Assembly: GCA_002435705.1 (NCBI GenBank)
Contig: DIVA01000095.1
Location: forward strand, 1,929 to 15,126
DNA length: 13,198 bases
Direction: 5' to 3'
Source: Bacteriovoracaceae bacterium UBA6144
Lineage (GTDB): Bacteria; Bdellovibrionota; Bacteriovoracia; Bacteriovoracales; Bacteriovoracaceae
In this document: positions 7,247 to 13,198 of the stretch, in pieces
Position numbering within the stretch: position 1 is the first letter of the stretch
How the letters are laid out: each line of letters opens with the position of its first letter
Notes under the pieces: generated by a model
The model's database searches: none
What the model was told of the DNA's origin: nothing
What the model saw: only the letters and a program-made list of their open reading frames with translations
Made by a program: the position numbers and the translations under genes

Positions 7247-7671
7247 GATGGCTCATTCTCTTGTTACTCAGCTCTTGTGGATCTATCAACCTACAGGGAT
7301 TAGATAGTTTTGGACCTACTCGTCGCATGAAGTTTAAGTTTGTTAACACAAAACTAAACGGCTTGAAAGTAGATGAGACATTGTATGTAAGTTACGTCGT
7401 TAACAATCGCAAGAGTTGTTTTCCGAAAAAATACAAACCCAAAGGTCAGATCTACACTGTCAGGTATGAAGACCATGAGATTCTTATGCAATCACTTTTT
7501 AATAACAAGCAGCAGTGGAGCTACTCACCACATAAAAGATTCCGCGATACGATTGCTGCGCAATCGTTTCACTCACAGGTCATCCCCGCTGCATTCTGCA
7601 GTATAAAGTACAGTCTAGATATGGTTGATAACTTTAGTCAGAGCTTTGTGTCTTTTGTGAAGGAGGAGTGA
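7243..7671 (+). CDS. Small lipoprotein of unknown function
   Basis: 142 residues. The ATG overlaps the previous stop by four bases (ATGA), with GAGGA at 7234-7238 as ribosome binding site. The short signal peptide MRWLILLLLSSC ends in LSSC, so Cys12 is the lipidation candidate. The mature protein is basic and aromatic, apparently beta-rich (MKFKFVNTKL, TLYVSYVV, IYTVRY), with cysteines in KSCF and AFCSIKY. I do not recognise a family. Its size and beta-rich character are similar to the preceding lipoprotein, but I could not align the two convincingly. It lies in the middle of the lipoprotein cluster and is likely coupled to both neighbours. Confidence 0.75.
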   Translation: MRWLILLLLSSCGSINLQGLDSFGPTRRMKFKFVNTKLNGLKVDETLYVSYVVNNRKSCFPKKYKPKGQIYTVRYEDHEILMQSLFNNKQQWSYSPHKRFRDTIAAQSFHSQVIPAAFCSIKYSLDMVDNFSQSFVSFVKEE

Positions 7672-8231
7672 TGCGGATCTATTTTTTACTTTTGATTCTA
7701 AGCTTCTCATGTAGTTCCCATACGCATAAGCCATCAGAGGAGTTAAAAAATGTAAAAAACCATATGAGGAATGAATCTATTTATGATGAGAGTTATGCGG
7801 CTCTGTCGAACTACGATGGCGAAATGAATAAAGCTTTTCGGACGGAATTTAGTTTTGAAGGTAAAGTCGGTGATAATTTTCATTTTATTGGATCGAGTGT
7901 CGCCACCAGCTATGACGGAAAAAATATGGATCGCAAGCTTTTGATTCATGAAGCTAAAAATAGAGCGCTGATAAAAGTTTTTGAAAAGGCCACAGACACA
8001 GTTAAGGTCACAACGAAAGTAAGTCAAACAAATAAGCGAGCAAGAGTGTCGGGCTTCGTGGAAGCACGTGTCCAGTTAAGGGACATTAAGGGGTGGGTTT
8101 TAACCTTTGATGAGTACCAGTGTGTAGTCAAAAAAATACCACATCCTGATTTAAAATATCATTTTAAGAGAGAATGCAAAGTCATCTTAAAGATCCCCGA
8201 ATCTGCCTTTGCCACTGGCTGGGCTAATTAA
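7671..8231 (+). CDS. Lipoprotein-like protein, paralogue of the 6121-6807 gene (LPP20-like)
   Basis: I prefer the ATG at 7671 (186 residues, TGATG junction with the previous gene). AGGAGG at 7661-7666 is four bases away; GTG at 7668 would leave only one base. The signal segment MRIYFLLLILSFSC points to Cys14, but its lipobox (SFSC with Leu at -4) is weak. The mature part parallels the first lipoprotein of the cluster: FHFIGSSVATS against FVAIGSVKAS, then HEAKNRALIKVFEKA, FDEYQCVV, FKRECKVILKIP and AFATGW against ATAYKY. Both copies keep the two cysteines (QC[IV]V and REC), which might form a disulfide. It ends soon after this block, so it lacks the first copy's C-terminal tail. Probably exported; function unknown. 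Confidence 0.75.
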   Translation: MRIYFLLLILSFSCSSHTHKPSEELKNVKNHMRNESIYDESYAALSNYDGEMNKAFRTEFSFEGKVGDNFHFIGSSVATSYDGKNMDRKLLIHEAKNRALIKVFEKATDTVKVTTKVSQTNKRARVSGFVEARVQLRDIKGWVLTFDEYQCVVKKIPHPDLKYHFKRECKVILKIPESAFATGWAN

Positions 8232-8237
8232 ATGAGG

Positions 8238-8243
8238 TATAAT
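8238..8243 (+). promoter_or_regulatory. Possible -10 element before the two-TM protein gene
   Basis: A perfect TATAAT lies 26 bases before the ATG at 8270, in the 38-base gap after the last lipoprotein gene. No convincing -35 hexamer is seen at the expected distance (CTGGCT). It could be an internal promoter, or chance in an AT-rich spacer. Confidence 0.25.
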
Positions 8244-8269
8244 TTTTTTATCTTATTTTTTGAGGAACT

Positions 8270-9529
8270 ATGACTTTTAAAAACTCTGTGAATTATTTTC
8301 CTATTCATAAAACACAATTTTTCGTTGCTCTCATGATCCTCCTCGTCTTCAGTTTGGTCATGGCCAATAATTTTTTTTACTACCAAAGCCGTGATGACCT
8401 AGCGCAGTCTACTTTGAGGCAAGTCGAGCAGTCTTTGTCTGGGCAGTATGAGTCATGTCTGAAGTCAAACCTTGGAACCAATAAGTGCCAAGAGATTTTT
8501 ATAAAAGGTCTTAAGAAATCCTGGAAGGTGGGAATCATCAGCGTCCTCGACTACCAAGGAAAGTTAGTTTTTGAATCTGACAAAGAGCCCTACAAGGAAG
8601 ACCGCAGTGTGATGGTCCACATTGGTGAGGCAGGAAGTGATGAGGCTCGCTTACACTTTGTTCTTTCTAAAAGAAGCTCCCCTCCGCTCTGGAAGAGTTC
8701 TCTGCGTTCCATGTTCTTATCATTCTGGGAAATCCCTGGGCAGAGGGACGTTTCTTATTTTTTTTGGAACATAGCTTTTAAGCGATCATCGCCACTTTTC
8801 TACTCTCTCATAACTATTAGTATACTTTTGTGGCTCGTGCGTTTAGCTGACAGGAAGAAGAAGCAGTATTATGAAAGAATTGAGGCAGAAAATTTTATCG
8901 TCTCAAATGATTTAGTTTTAACCCGCGAAAATCTTAAGTACCAGCAGATCAAAGAAAGTCAGCTCGATGAAAAAATCAAGAGTTTGAAGCAAAATGAAAC
9001 AGAATTACTACAAGATTATTGTCGTGACATCGATGAATTGCGTGCGTCTATCAAAGAGTCTCAAGAGCGCGAACAAAATTTATTAGAAAAGCAAACTTCC
9101 ATGGAGAAGCTGCTGCAAAAAGTTAAGCCTTCGGAGTCTGGTGATGCAAAGTCTAGCCTAAAGGAGCTTTTATTGGATAATCCCGAAATCAAGTTGCATC
9201 CTGTAGATTTTGATATAAATCCCGGTGATCACCATAGTAAAAAATATGTAGAGAATATTGGTCTAAGTCTAAAAAAGGATCCCTTGTCTTCACGTCTGAT
9301 TACAAAGGTTAATGCTGCAAAGTACGAGCCAACTCAAAACAAGGTGGCTATCCTTGAGTGGAATGGGGTGAAGAACATATTTGTTCTGAACGTTTGTGAT
9401 GTCTATGTTGCTGAGGTGGTCCTCAGGACCAATGCTGCGGAATCAGCTTTTATTGCCAAGTATCTTTTTTCTGGGAAAAATTTCTTGGCAAAAAAGGGAT
9501 TCAAATTAAAGATTGGAACTCTTACTTAG
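8270..9529 (+). CDS. Two-TM membrane protein with extracytoplasmic domain, coiled coil and unknown C-terminal domain
   Basis: 419 residues, with TGAGGAA at 8261-8267 as ribosome binding site. TM1 is at about 16-34. An extracytoplasmic region of some 140 residues follows (cysteines C63 and C73; a small beta stretch GIISVLDYQGKLVFES like a sensor-domain strand pair). TM2 is at about 175-191, followed by basic residues RKKK. Residues about 200-286 form a long charged coiled coil rich in Glu, Lys and Gln. The last 120 residues are a compact alpha/beta-looking domain (VAILEW, IFVLNVCDVYVAEVVL) that I cannot name. The layout copies a chemoreceptor or histidine-kinase sensor, yet no HAMP, kinase, methyl-accepting or GGDEF domain is visible. 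It probably passes an envelope signal to a partner protein. It ends 8 bases into the convergent kinase gene. Confidence 0.75.
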   Translation: MTFKNSVNYFPIHKTQFFVALMILLVFSLVMANNFFYYQSRDDLAQSTLRQVEQSLSGQYESCLKSNLGTNKCQEIFIKGLKKSWKVGIISVLDYQGKLVFESDKEPYKEDRSVMVHIGEAGSDEARLHFVLSKRSSPPLWKSSLRSMFLSFWEIPGQRDVSYFFWNIAFKRSSPLFYSLITISILLWLVRLADRKKKQYYERIEAENFIVSNDLVLTRENLKYQQIKESQLDEKIKSLKQNETELLQDYCRDIDELRASIKESQEREQNLLEKQTSMEKLLQKVKPSESGDAKSSLKELLLDNPEIKLHPVDFDINPGDHHSKKYVENIGLSLKKDPLSSRLITKVNAAKYEPTQNKVAILEWNGVKNIFVLNVCDVYVAEVVLRTNAAESAFIAKYLFSGKNFLAKKGFKLKIGTLT

Positions 9530-10601
9530 GGCTTGCTATCCCACGAGAGAGAGTTTTCTTTTTAATAATCTCGACATTTTCTTCATGGAGCTTATGGGTT
9601 TTATCGGCATTGAAGTAAAAATCTGCGCCAAGCAGTGCTGAAAGAACCATAATAAAAGATGCTATCAAGGGCCACATATTGTCTTTGGTTATTACTTTTG
9701 AGCGATAAGAAGACTGTTCGAAGTGTGTTTGCTTGCTCGTTTGGTTTCTATGTTTACCAAATTTAATTTTTTCCAACTCTTGTATCACTTCGTGCTTCAT
9801 GTTGAAATCGTCGGGATAGAGAGTGCTCAGACTTTGTAGTAAATCTTTTGCACTTTTAAAACGGTCGCTTTTAACGGGATGAACCCACTTTGCAAAAAGC
9901 TCCTCAAAACCTGGAGGAACTTCTGTGAGTTCATTAGAGAGTTTGAGAGGTTGCGTGGTGGGCTTATCATTGAAGGCTTGTTTTAGATGGAAGAGTTCAT
10001 AAAAAATAAGACCCAAGGAATAAATATCATTGGTGGAGTCGTACAGAGATGAATCATATTTTCCATGCACCCAAAGCTCAGGGGAAGAGTAGGCATCGGT
10101 GCAGGCGTTGAGGCTTGCTTCCTGATTTTTATGCATGAAGTGTGCAATACCAAAGTCCAGCACCTTGATTTCGCCATCGAAGGTCAGAAAGATATTAGCT
10201 GGTTTAATGTCTCGATGAAGCACACTTTTATGTGCGTGCTCAAGAGCTTGCGCTGCTTCACGGATGATGGTGAACATTAATCGAAAACTAAAGGGCTCCG
10301 ATTTTCCCCTTTTGAACTGAATAATCGCTTCTAGGTCTAGACCTTCAAGCTTTTCCATGACCAGAAAACTTTTTCCATCTTCTTCAAAATAGTCGAAGAC
10401 CTTACAGATATTGGGATGGTTGCTTATACCCGCAGCGCGGGCTTCATGGAGGAGTTCTTTATCACTGATTTGATTTGTGAGTATTTTTATGGCGACTTCA
10501 CCGCCTAACTCTATTCTTTGGCAGCAGTAGACTTGTCCCATACCCCCTGAACCCAAGAGAGAGAGGACCTTATACTTACCAGCTAAGATTTTTCCAATCA
10601 T
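9522..10601 (-). CDS. PknB-type Ser/Thr protein kinase with C-terminal membrane anchor
   Basis: 359 residues with a complete Hanks-type kinase domain: glycine loop GSGGMGQVY at 17-25, VAIK with Lys39, helix-C Glu53, HRDIKPAN at 129-136 (catalytic Asp131), DFG at 149-151, an SSPE in place of APE, and NDIYSLGLIFYEL for the D-x-[WY]-S-x-G motif. All key catalytic residues are present, so it should be active. A basic linker is followed by one membrane segment near residue 310-330 and a short tail of about 25 residues. The kinase thus faces the cytoplasm, with almost nothing outside and no PASTA or other sensor domain. The start is fixed by the domain beginning at residue 7, although no Shine-Dalgarno is evident. 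It lies 81 bases after the CBS gene on the same strand. The FHA protein at 5184-6020 is a natural candidate reader of its phosphorylation. Confidence 0.93.
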   Translation of the reverse strand: MIGKILAGKYKVLSLLGSGGMGQVYCCQRIELGGEVAIKILTNQISDKELLHEARAAGISNHPNICKVFDYFEEDGKSFLVMEKLEGLDLEAIIQFKRGKSEPFSFRLMFTIIREAAQALEHAHKSVLHRDIKPANIFLTFDGEIKVLDFGIAHFMHKNQEASLNACTDAYSSPELWVHGKYDSSLYDSTNDIYSLGLIFYELFHLKQAFNDKPTTQPLKLSNELTEVPPGFEELFAKWVHPVKSDRFKSAKDLLQSLSTLYPDDFNMKHEVIQELEKIKFGKHRNQTSKQTHFEQSSYRSKVITKDNMWPLIASFIMVLSALLGADFYFNADKTHKLHEENVEIIKKKTLSRGIASPK

Positions 10602-10682
10602 GCCAAACTTATCGGCAAAACGCAGATATTCTTGAGTGATAAGGTTTTATTATGAGGGGCCCTATGCCCTCGAAATTTCGCC
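10602..10682 (-). other. Spacer between CBS and kinase genes with a weak hairpin
   Basis: On the minus strand GAGGG and CCCTC can pair around an eight-base loop that itself contains GGGCCC, followed by ATAATAAAA. This could be a weak attenuating terminator, or CATAAT (10649-10654) could be a kinase -10 element. Nothing like a Shine-Dalgarno precedes the kinase ATG. Confidence 0.3.
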
Positions 10683-11141
10683 CTACCAGCTCGCTTGCGC
10701 CGCCGCCAGGATGGGACGCTCGATCTGAGGCGATTCTACCTCGACGATGAAGCGCAAGAGATCATCCGTGGTCACAATCGCTTTAGGGTGATTGGAGAGA
10801 TCGGTCACCACCAGAGCGGAGAGTTTTTCTTGGAGCATCAGACGTGCCGCTGTTTTCACGCTGGTGTTAGAGGTGATCACGCGCACGGGCCAGGTCATCA
10901 CGGCCTCAACGGTTTCCGTGGACTCGAAACAATAATTTTCTTGAGTCTCAGAGACGCGCTCTCTTTGCATCACACGCTGCAGATCACGGTCACTCAGTAT
11001 GCCGACCAAGACTCCGCGCTGGTCAACCACCGGGAGATGGCGGATCTTCATCGCTTTCATCTTAAGGTACGCCTCCTGCAGTGTCTGCGAAGCAAGGATA
11101 GTAGCGGGGTGAGAGGTCATGATCGTAGTGATAGATGTCAT
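10683..11141 (-). CDS. Tandem CBS-domain protein
   Basis: 152 residues made almost entirely of two CBS domains. The first spans about residues 5-60 (TSHPATILASQTLQEAY, RHLPVVD, GILSDRDL). The second spans about 80-135 (VMTWPVRVITSNTSVKTAA, ALVVTD, AIVTTDDLLRFI). CBS pairs bind adenine nucleotides or related ligands and act as energy or stress sensors, alone or bound to a partner. No catalytic domain is fused here. AAAGGAG stands just before the ATG. A TAAAAT -10 candidate and an FNR/CRP-like palindrome stand upstream at a distance typical of an activated promoter. The kinase gene follows on the same strand after 81 bases and may be co-transcribed. Sequence composition is more GC-rich than in the lipoprotein cluster. 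Confidence 0.9.
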   Translation of the reverse strand: MTSITTIMTSHPATILASQTLQEAYLKMKAMKIRHLPVVDQRGVLVGILSDRDLQRVMQRERVSETQENYCFESTETVEAVMTWPVRVITSNTSVKTAARLMLQEKLSALVVTDLSNHPKAIVTTDDLLRFIVEVESPQIERPILAAAQASW

Positions 11142-11158
11142 AAGACTCCTTTGACTCT

Positions 11159-11164
11159 ATTTTA
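11159..11164 (-). promoter_or_regulatory. Putative -10 element of the CBS-protein gene
   Basis: On the minus strand this reads TAAAAT, five of six matches to the sigma-70 -10. It would start transcription at about 11152, leaving an 11-base leader that contains the AGGAG site (11146-11150). The centre of the palindrome at 11187-11200 is then at -41.5, the classic class II position for FNR/CRP activators. Confidence 0.45.
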
Positions 11165-11186
11165 TGAAGGAGAGCGGAGGAGTACT

Positions 11187-11200
11187 ATGATCTAGATCAT
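11187..11200. promoter_or_regulatory. FNR/CRP-family operator-like palindrome
   Basis: ATGATCTAGATCAT is a perfect 14-base palindrome. It matches the FNR-family box TTGAT-N4-ATCAA except for the outermost base of each half. It lies between the divergent CBS and POT-like genes, so one site could control both. It is placed at about -41.5 from the inferred CBS start, while the matching -10 on the POT side (TATGTC, 11223-11228) is weak. Confidence 0.55.
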
Positions 11201-11262
11201 GTATTGTTAATGATCTATCGCTTATGTCATAGTGATTAAAATAATCAACTACGAGGTTTTAA

Positions 11263-12705
11263 ATGTGGAATCGCTTGAACAAATCTCTGATGACCTGCCA
11301 ACTTCTCTTTGGTCTGTCGTTTTACGGAGTCATGGTCATCCTGACTCGCTTTTTTCTAGAAGACTTAAAGTACAACGAGGCTGATACCATGATGGTGGTG
11401 GGGGCTTTTTCGGCTATCGGTCCCTTATTCGCCATCGCCGGTGGTTTCATTGCCGATAAACTCCTGGGCACCTACCGCTCACTGTCTATTGCTTATTTCT
11501 CTTTTGCCGCTGGGTACACCCTGCTTGTGACGGGAGCTGCCACGAAGAATGTGGCGATGAGTTTGGCAGGTATTGCCCTGGCCAGTTATGCTCGAGGCCT
11601 GGCGTCACCGAGTTATCCTAGTTTATTTAAGCGGACCTTTAGCAGCCAAGAGAATTTTGAAAACTGCTACCCGGTGAACTACTCGGTCAATAATGTGGGA
11701 GCACTCTTAGGTCAGTATTTATATCCTTTGATCGTGCTGGTGATCGGCTTTAGCGGTGGTTTTATGATTTCTGCTGGTATGGCGATCACAGCCTTCGTGG
11801 TGATCATCGCGGCCAGAAAGCCCTTCACCGCCATTGGATTTGAGATTGATCAAACTCCGGTTAAGGCGCAGAGCTGGGCGGCTTTTATCATTCTCTCGAT
11901 GGGGATGATTGGGCTGGTCTTTTTTATGTTCTCCAACATGGATGTGGGAAAAAATATTGTCTACGCCATCGGGGCCTCTGCGATTCTCTATTTTATTTTT
12001 CTCACCCTGCGTGCTCCACGCGCTGAAGCGCTCAAGATGGGCACCATTCTGATTATGACAGTGCTCACCACTGTCTTTTTTGTCTACTACGGTCAGATGA
12101 TGACGTCGATGACAATGGTGACGATCAATACCATGCGAGGCGATCTCTTTGGTATCATACCGATTGCTCCTGAAGCGGCGATGTCGATGAACCCTCTCTG
12201 GTGCATGGTGGCTGGTCCCGTGATTGCGTATGTCTTCTCAAGTCTTGAAAAACGTCAGATCAATCTCTCCACGGCCACTAAGATCGCCTGTGCGTTTGTC
12301 CTCACGGCCATCGCTTTTGGGATTCTCACCTTTGCGGTGAAAAATATTGGAACGGACATTATCATCCGTCCCGAAGTTTTTCTTGTGATTCATTTCTTTC
12401 AGGCCTTCGCCGAAGTGATCGTAGGCTCCATGGTGGTGGCCTTTATCCTCTCGGTCGCTCCTAAGCGAATCGAGAGTTTTTCCGTGAGTCTTTTTTCGGT
12501 GTCACTGGCCCTTAGTGGAATCTTGGGAGCTGTCTTTTCAACGTCGATTGCACTGGAGAAAGACCAAGTGATCACGCAGGAGATTGTCCAAAAAGTTTAT
12601 GGCGGCTACTTCAGCACACTGACCCTATGGGCCGTGGTGATGGTTGTCGTGGCTTTAGTGGCATCTCTCATGATTCGAAAAATGATCGCAGCCGCCAAAA
12701 ATTAG
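11263..12705 (+). CDS. POT/MFS-family transporter (peptide transporter-like)
   Basis: 480 residues, almost all hydrophobic helices, the length expected for a 12-14 helix major-facilitator transporter. GGFIADKLLGTYRS at 60-73 is the loop 2-3 signature of the proton-dependent oligopeptide (POT/PTR2) branch (G-G-x-x-A-D-x-x-x-G). NYSVNNVGALLGQYLYPL at 139-156 matches its second signature (N-x-x-x-N-x-G). The usual ExxER motif of helix 1 is absent: the equivalent stretch reads LLFGLSFYGVM. Substrate and proton coupling may therefore differ from those of classical di-/tripeptide carriers. The start ATG is supported by GAGG at 11253-11256. It is divergent from the CBS gene across the FNR-like palindrome, and its end overlaps the convergent Grx-like gene by four bases. 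Inner-membrane location is certain; substrate is not. Confidence 0.8.
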   Translation: MWNRLNKSLMTCQLLFGLSFYGVMVILTRFFLEDLKYNEADTMMVVGAFSAIGPLFAIAGGFIADKLLGTYRSLSIAYFSFAAGYTLLVTGAATKNVAMSLAGIALASYARGLASPSYPSLFKRTFSSQENFENCYPVNYSVNNVGALLGQYLYPLIVLVIGFSGGFMISAGMAITAFVVIIAARKPFTAIGFEIDQTPVKAQSWAAFIILSMGMIGLVFFMFSNMDVGKNIVYAIGASAILYFIFLTLRAPRAEALKMGTILIMTVLTTVFFVYYGQMMTSMTMVTINTMRGDLFGIIPIAPEAAMSMNPLWCMVAGPVIAYVFSSLEKRQINLSTATKIACAFVLTAIAFGILTFAVKNIGTDIIIRPEVFLVIHFFQAFAEVIVGSMVVAFILSVAPKRIESFSVSLFSVSLALSGILGAVFSTSIALEKDQVITQEIVQKVYGGYFSTLTLWAVVMVVVALVASLMIRKMIAAAKN

Positions 12706-13049
12706 AGTTTGCCTTCGCTTAGTAGTTTTTTTAAATCCATTGCTCCACCCACAAGTTTTCCGTCGACGAAAACTTGTGGATAAGTGGGCCAGCCGCTCCA
12801 GAGTTTAATCGCTAGGCGCTCTTTCCATTTGGAGAGATACCCACCGTAGCCTAGATACTTATAAGTAATGTTTTTCTCTTCTAGGGCCTGACAAGCTTTC
12901 TTCACGAAGGGGTTAGCCCTCATCCCAACCACCACGACTTTGTGAGTGGCAACGGCTTGGGCCACTTCATCCACAACACTTGAGTGATAAGAGGCAATAC
13001 TTTGCGCTGCTTGAGGAGAGAGATGCTCGTTACTTAATACTTTTCTCAT
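12702..13049 (-). CDS. Glutaredoxin-fold protein lacking the active-site cysteines
   Basis: 115 residues: a roughly 35-residue N-terminal helix followed by a glutaredoxin fold. Family marks are the VVVVGMRANPFVKKACQAL strand-loop-helix (37-55), the WPTYPQVFVDG segment with the cis-Pro P91, and GGAMDL at 101-106, which binds glutathione in true glutaredoxins. Where CPYC or CGFS should be, it has NPFV (46-49), and the only cysteine is C53 inside the following helix. Ordinary thiol-disulfide or Fe-S-cluster chemistry is therefore unlikely. I recall Grx-like proteins of this NP-type from other Proteobacteria, so this looks like an established subfamily and not a decayed gene. Its ATG overlaps the ABC-exporter stop (ATGA), implying one operon and coupled translation. 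Confidence 0.8.
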   Translation of the reverse strand: MRKVLSNEHLSPQAAQSIASYHSSVVDEVAQAVATHKVVVVGMRANPFVKKACQALEEKNITYKYLGYGGYLSKWKERLAIKLWSGWPTYPQVFVDGKLVGGAMDLKKLLSEGKL

Positions 13050-13198
13050 GTGATTGCCTTTGTTTGTTCAAATTGTTTATTGACGAGGATGTGATAGGGG
13101 GAGGATTCCATTTTATAGAGTTCATCATGTGTGCCGACTTGGGCCACCACTCCCTCTTGGAGTACGATGATCTTATCGGCGCGCTTCACTGTCGAGAG
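13046..13198 (-). CDS. ABC exporter ATPase, C-terminal end (5' part beyond window)
   Basis: The reverse strand opens in frame at the window edge and gives the last 50 residues of an ABC transporter. LSTVKRADKIIVLQEG follows directly after where the H-loop (HRLSTV) would be, and VVAQVGTHDELY is the usual signature of the ATPase end of MsbA/ABCB-type half-transporters. The remaining tail of about 20 residues is unremarkable. The stop codon overlaps the Grx-like start by four bases. The full protein would be expected to have an N-terminal six-helix membrane domain, outside this window; the substrate cannot be inferred. Confidence 0.88.
   Translation of the reverse strand, partial: LSTVKRADKIIVLQEGVVAQVGTHDELYKMESSPYHILVNKQFEQTKAIT

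Noticed and set aside
10695..11195. A 166-residue plus-strand reading frame opposite the CBS gene
   Set aside because: The minus strand encodes two textbook CBS domains; the plus-strand translation is His/Arg-rich and looks like an antisense artefact.
11233..11247. TGATTA-AAA-TAATCA inverted repeat before the POT-like gene as a second FNR site
   Set aside because: The half-sites TGAT and ATCA are seven bases apart, not four, so it does not fit the FNR box; it may be a chance AT-rich repeat.

Overview
The window looks like a chromosomal segment of a Gram-negative bacterium. Signs are several lipoprotein signal peptides, a protein with a signal peptide and a beta-barrel-like C-terminus, and a Hanks-type Ser/Thr kinase encoded near an FHA protein. 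This mix, moderate-to-low GC and Ser-rich lipoboxes (LASC, LSSC) would suit a Bdellovibrionota-like organism, but that assignment is an inference and is not proven by any marker gene here. No rRNA, tRNA, CRISPR array, transposase, integrase or phage gene is visible.

Layout. (1) 1-1100, minus: most of an acetyl-CoA hydrolase / CoA-transferase gene that runs off the left edge. (2) 1101-1600: a 500-base divergent intergenic region with two adjacent GC-rich hairpins sharing a GGCACCyGAATC motif. (3) 1601-3166, plus: an RNase J-like beta-CASP metallo-beta-lactamase-fold protein with an unrecognised N-terminal extension; it converges with a 215-residue protein of unknown function (3158-3805, minus). 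(4) 3896-9529, plus: a closely packed cluster made of a PEGA-repeat / outer-membrane-barrel-like protein, a winged-helix + FHA protein, four small lipoproteins (the first and last are paralogues) and a two-TM coiled-coil membrane protein. (5) 9522-11141, minus: a tail-anchored PknB-type Ser/Thr kinase and, upstream of it, a two-CBS-domain protein. (6) 11263-12705, plus: a POT/MFS-type transporter, divergent from the CBS gene across a perfect 14-bp FNR/CRP-like palindrome. (7) 12702-13198, minus: a cysteine-less glutaredoxin-fold protein, translationally coupled to the end of an ABC exporter gene that runs off the right edge.

How the genes may work together. The middle block (about 3.8-10.6 kb) reads as an envelope signalling locus. 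A membrane-anchored Ser/Thr kinase could phosphorylate a target read by the FHA domain of a protein that also carries a putative DNA-binding winged helix, which resembles the mycobacterial PknH-EmbR pairing in logic. The PEGA/barrel protein, the four lipoproteins and the two-TM coiled-coil protein would be the envelope side. This is inferred from domains and gene order only. The flanking metabolic and transport genes (CoA-transferase, POT, ABC/Grx) look more GC-rich and more ordinary.
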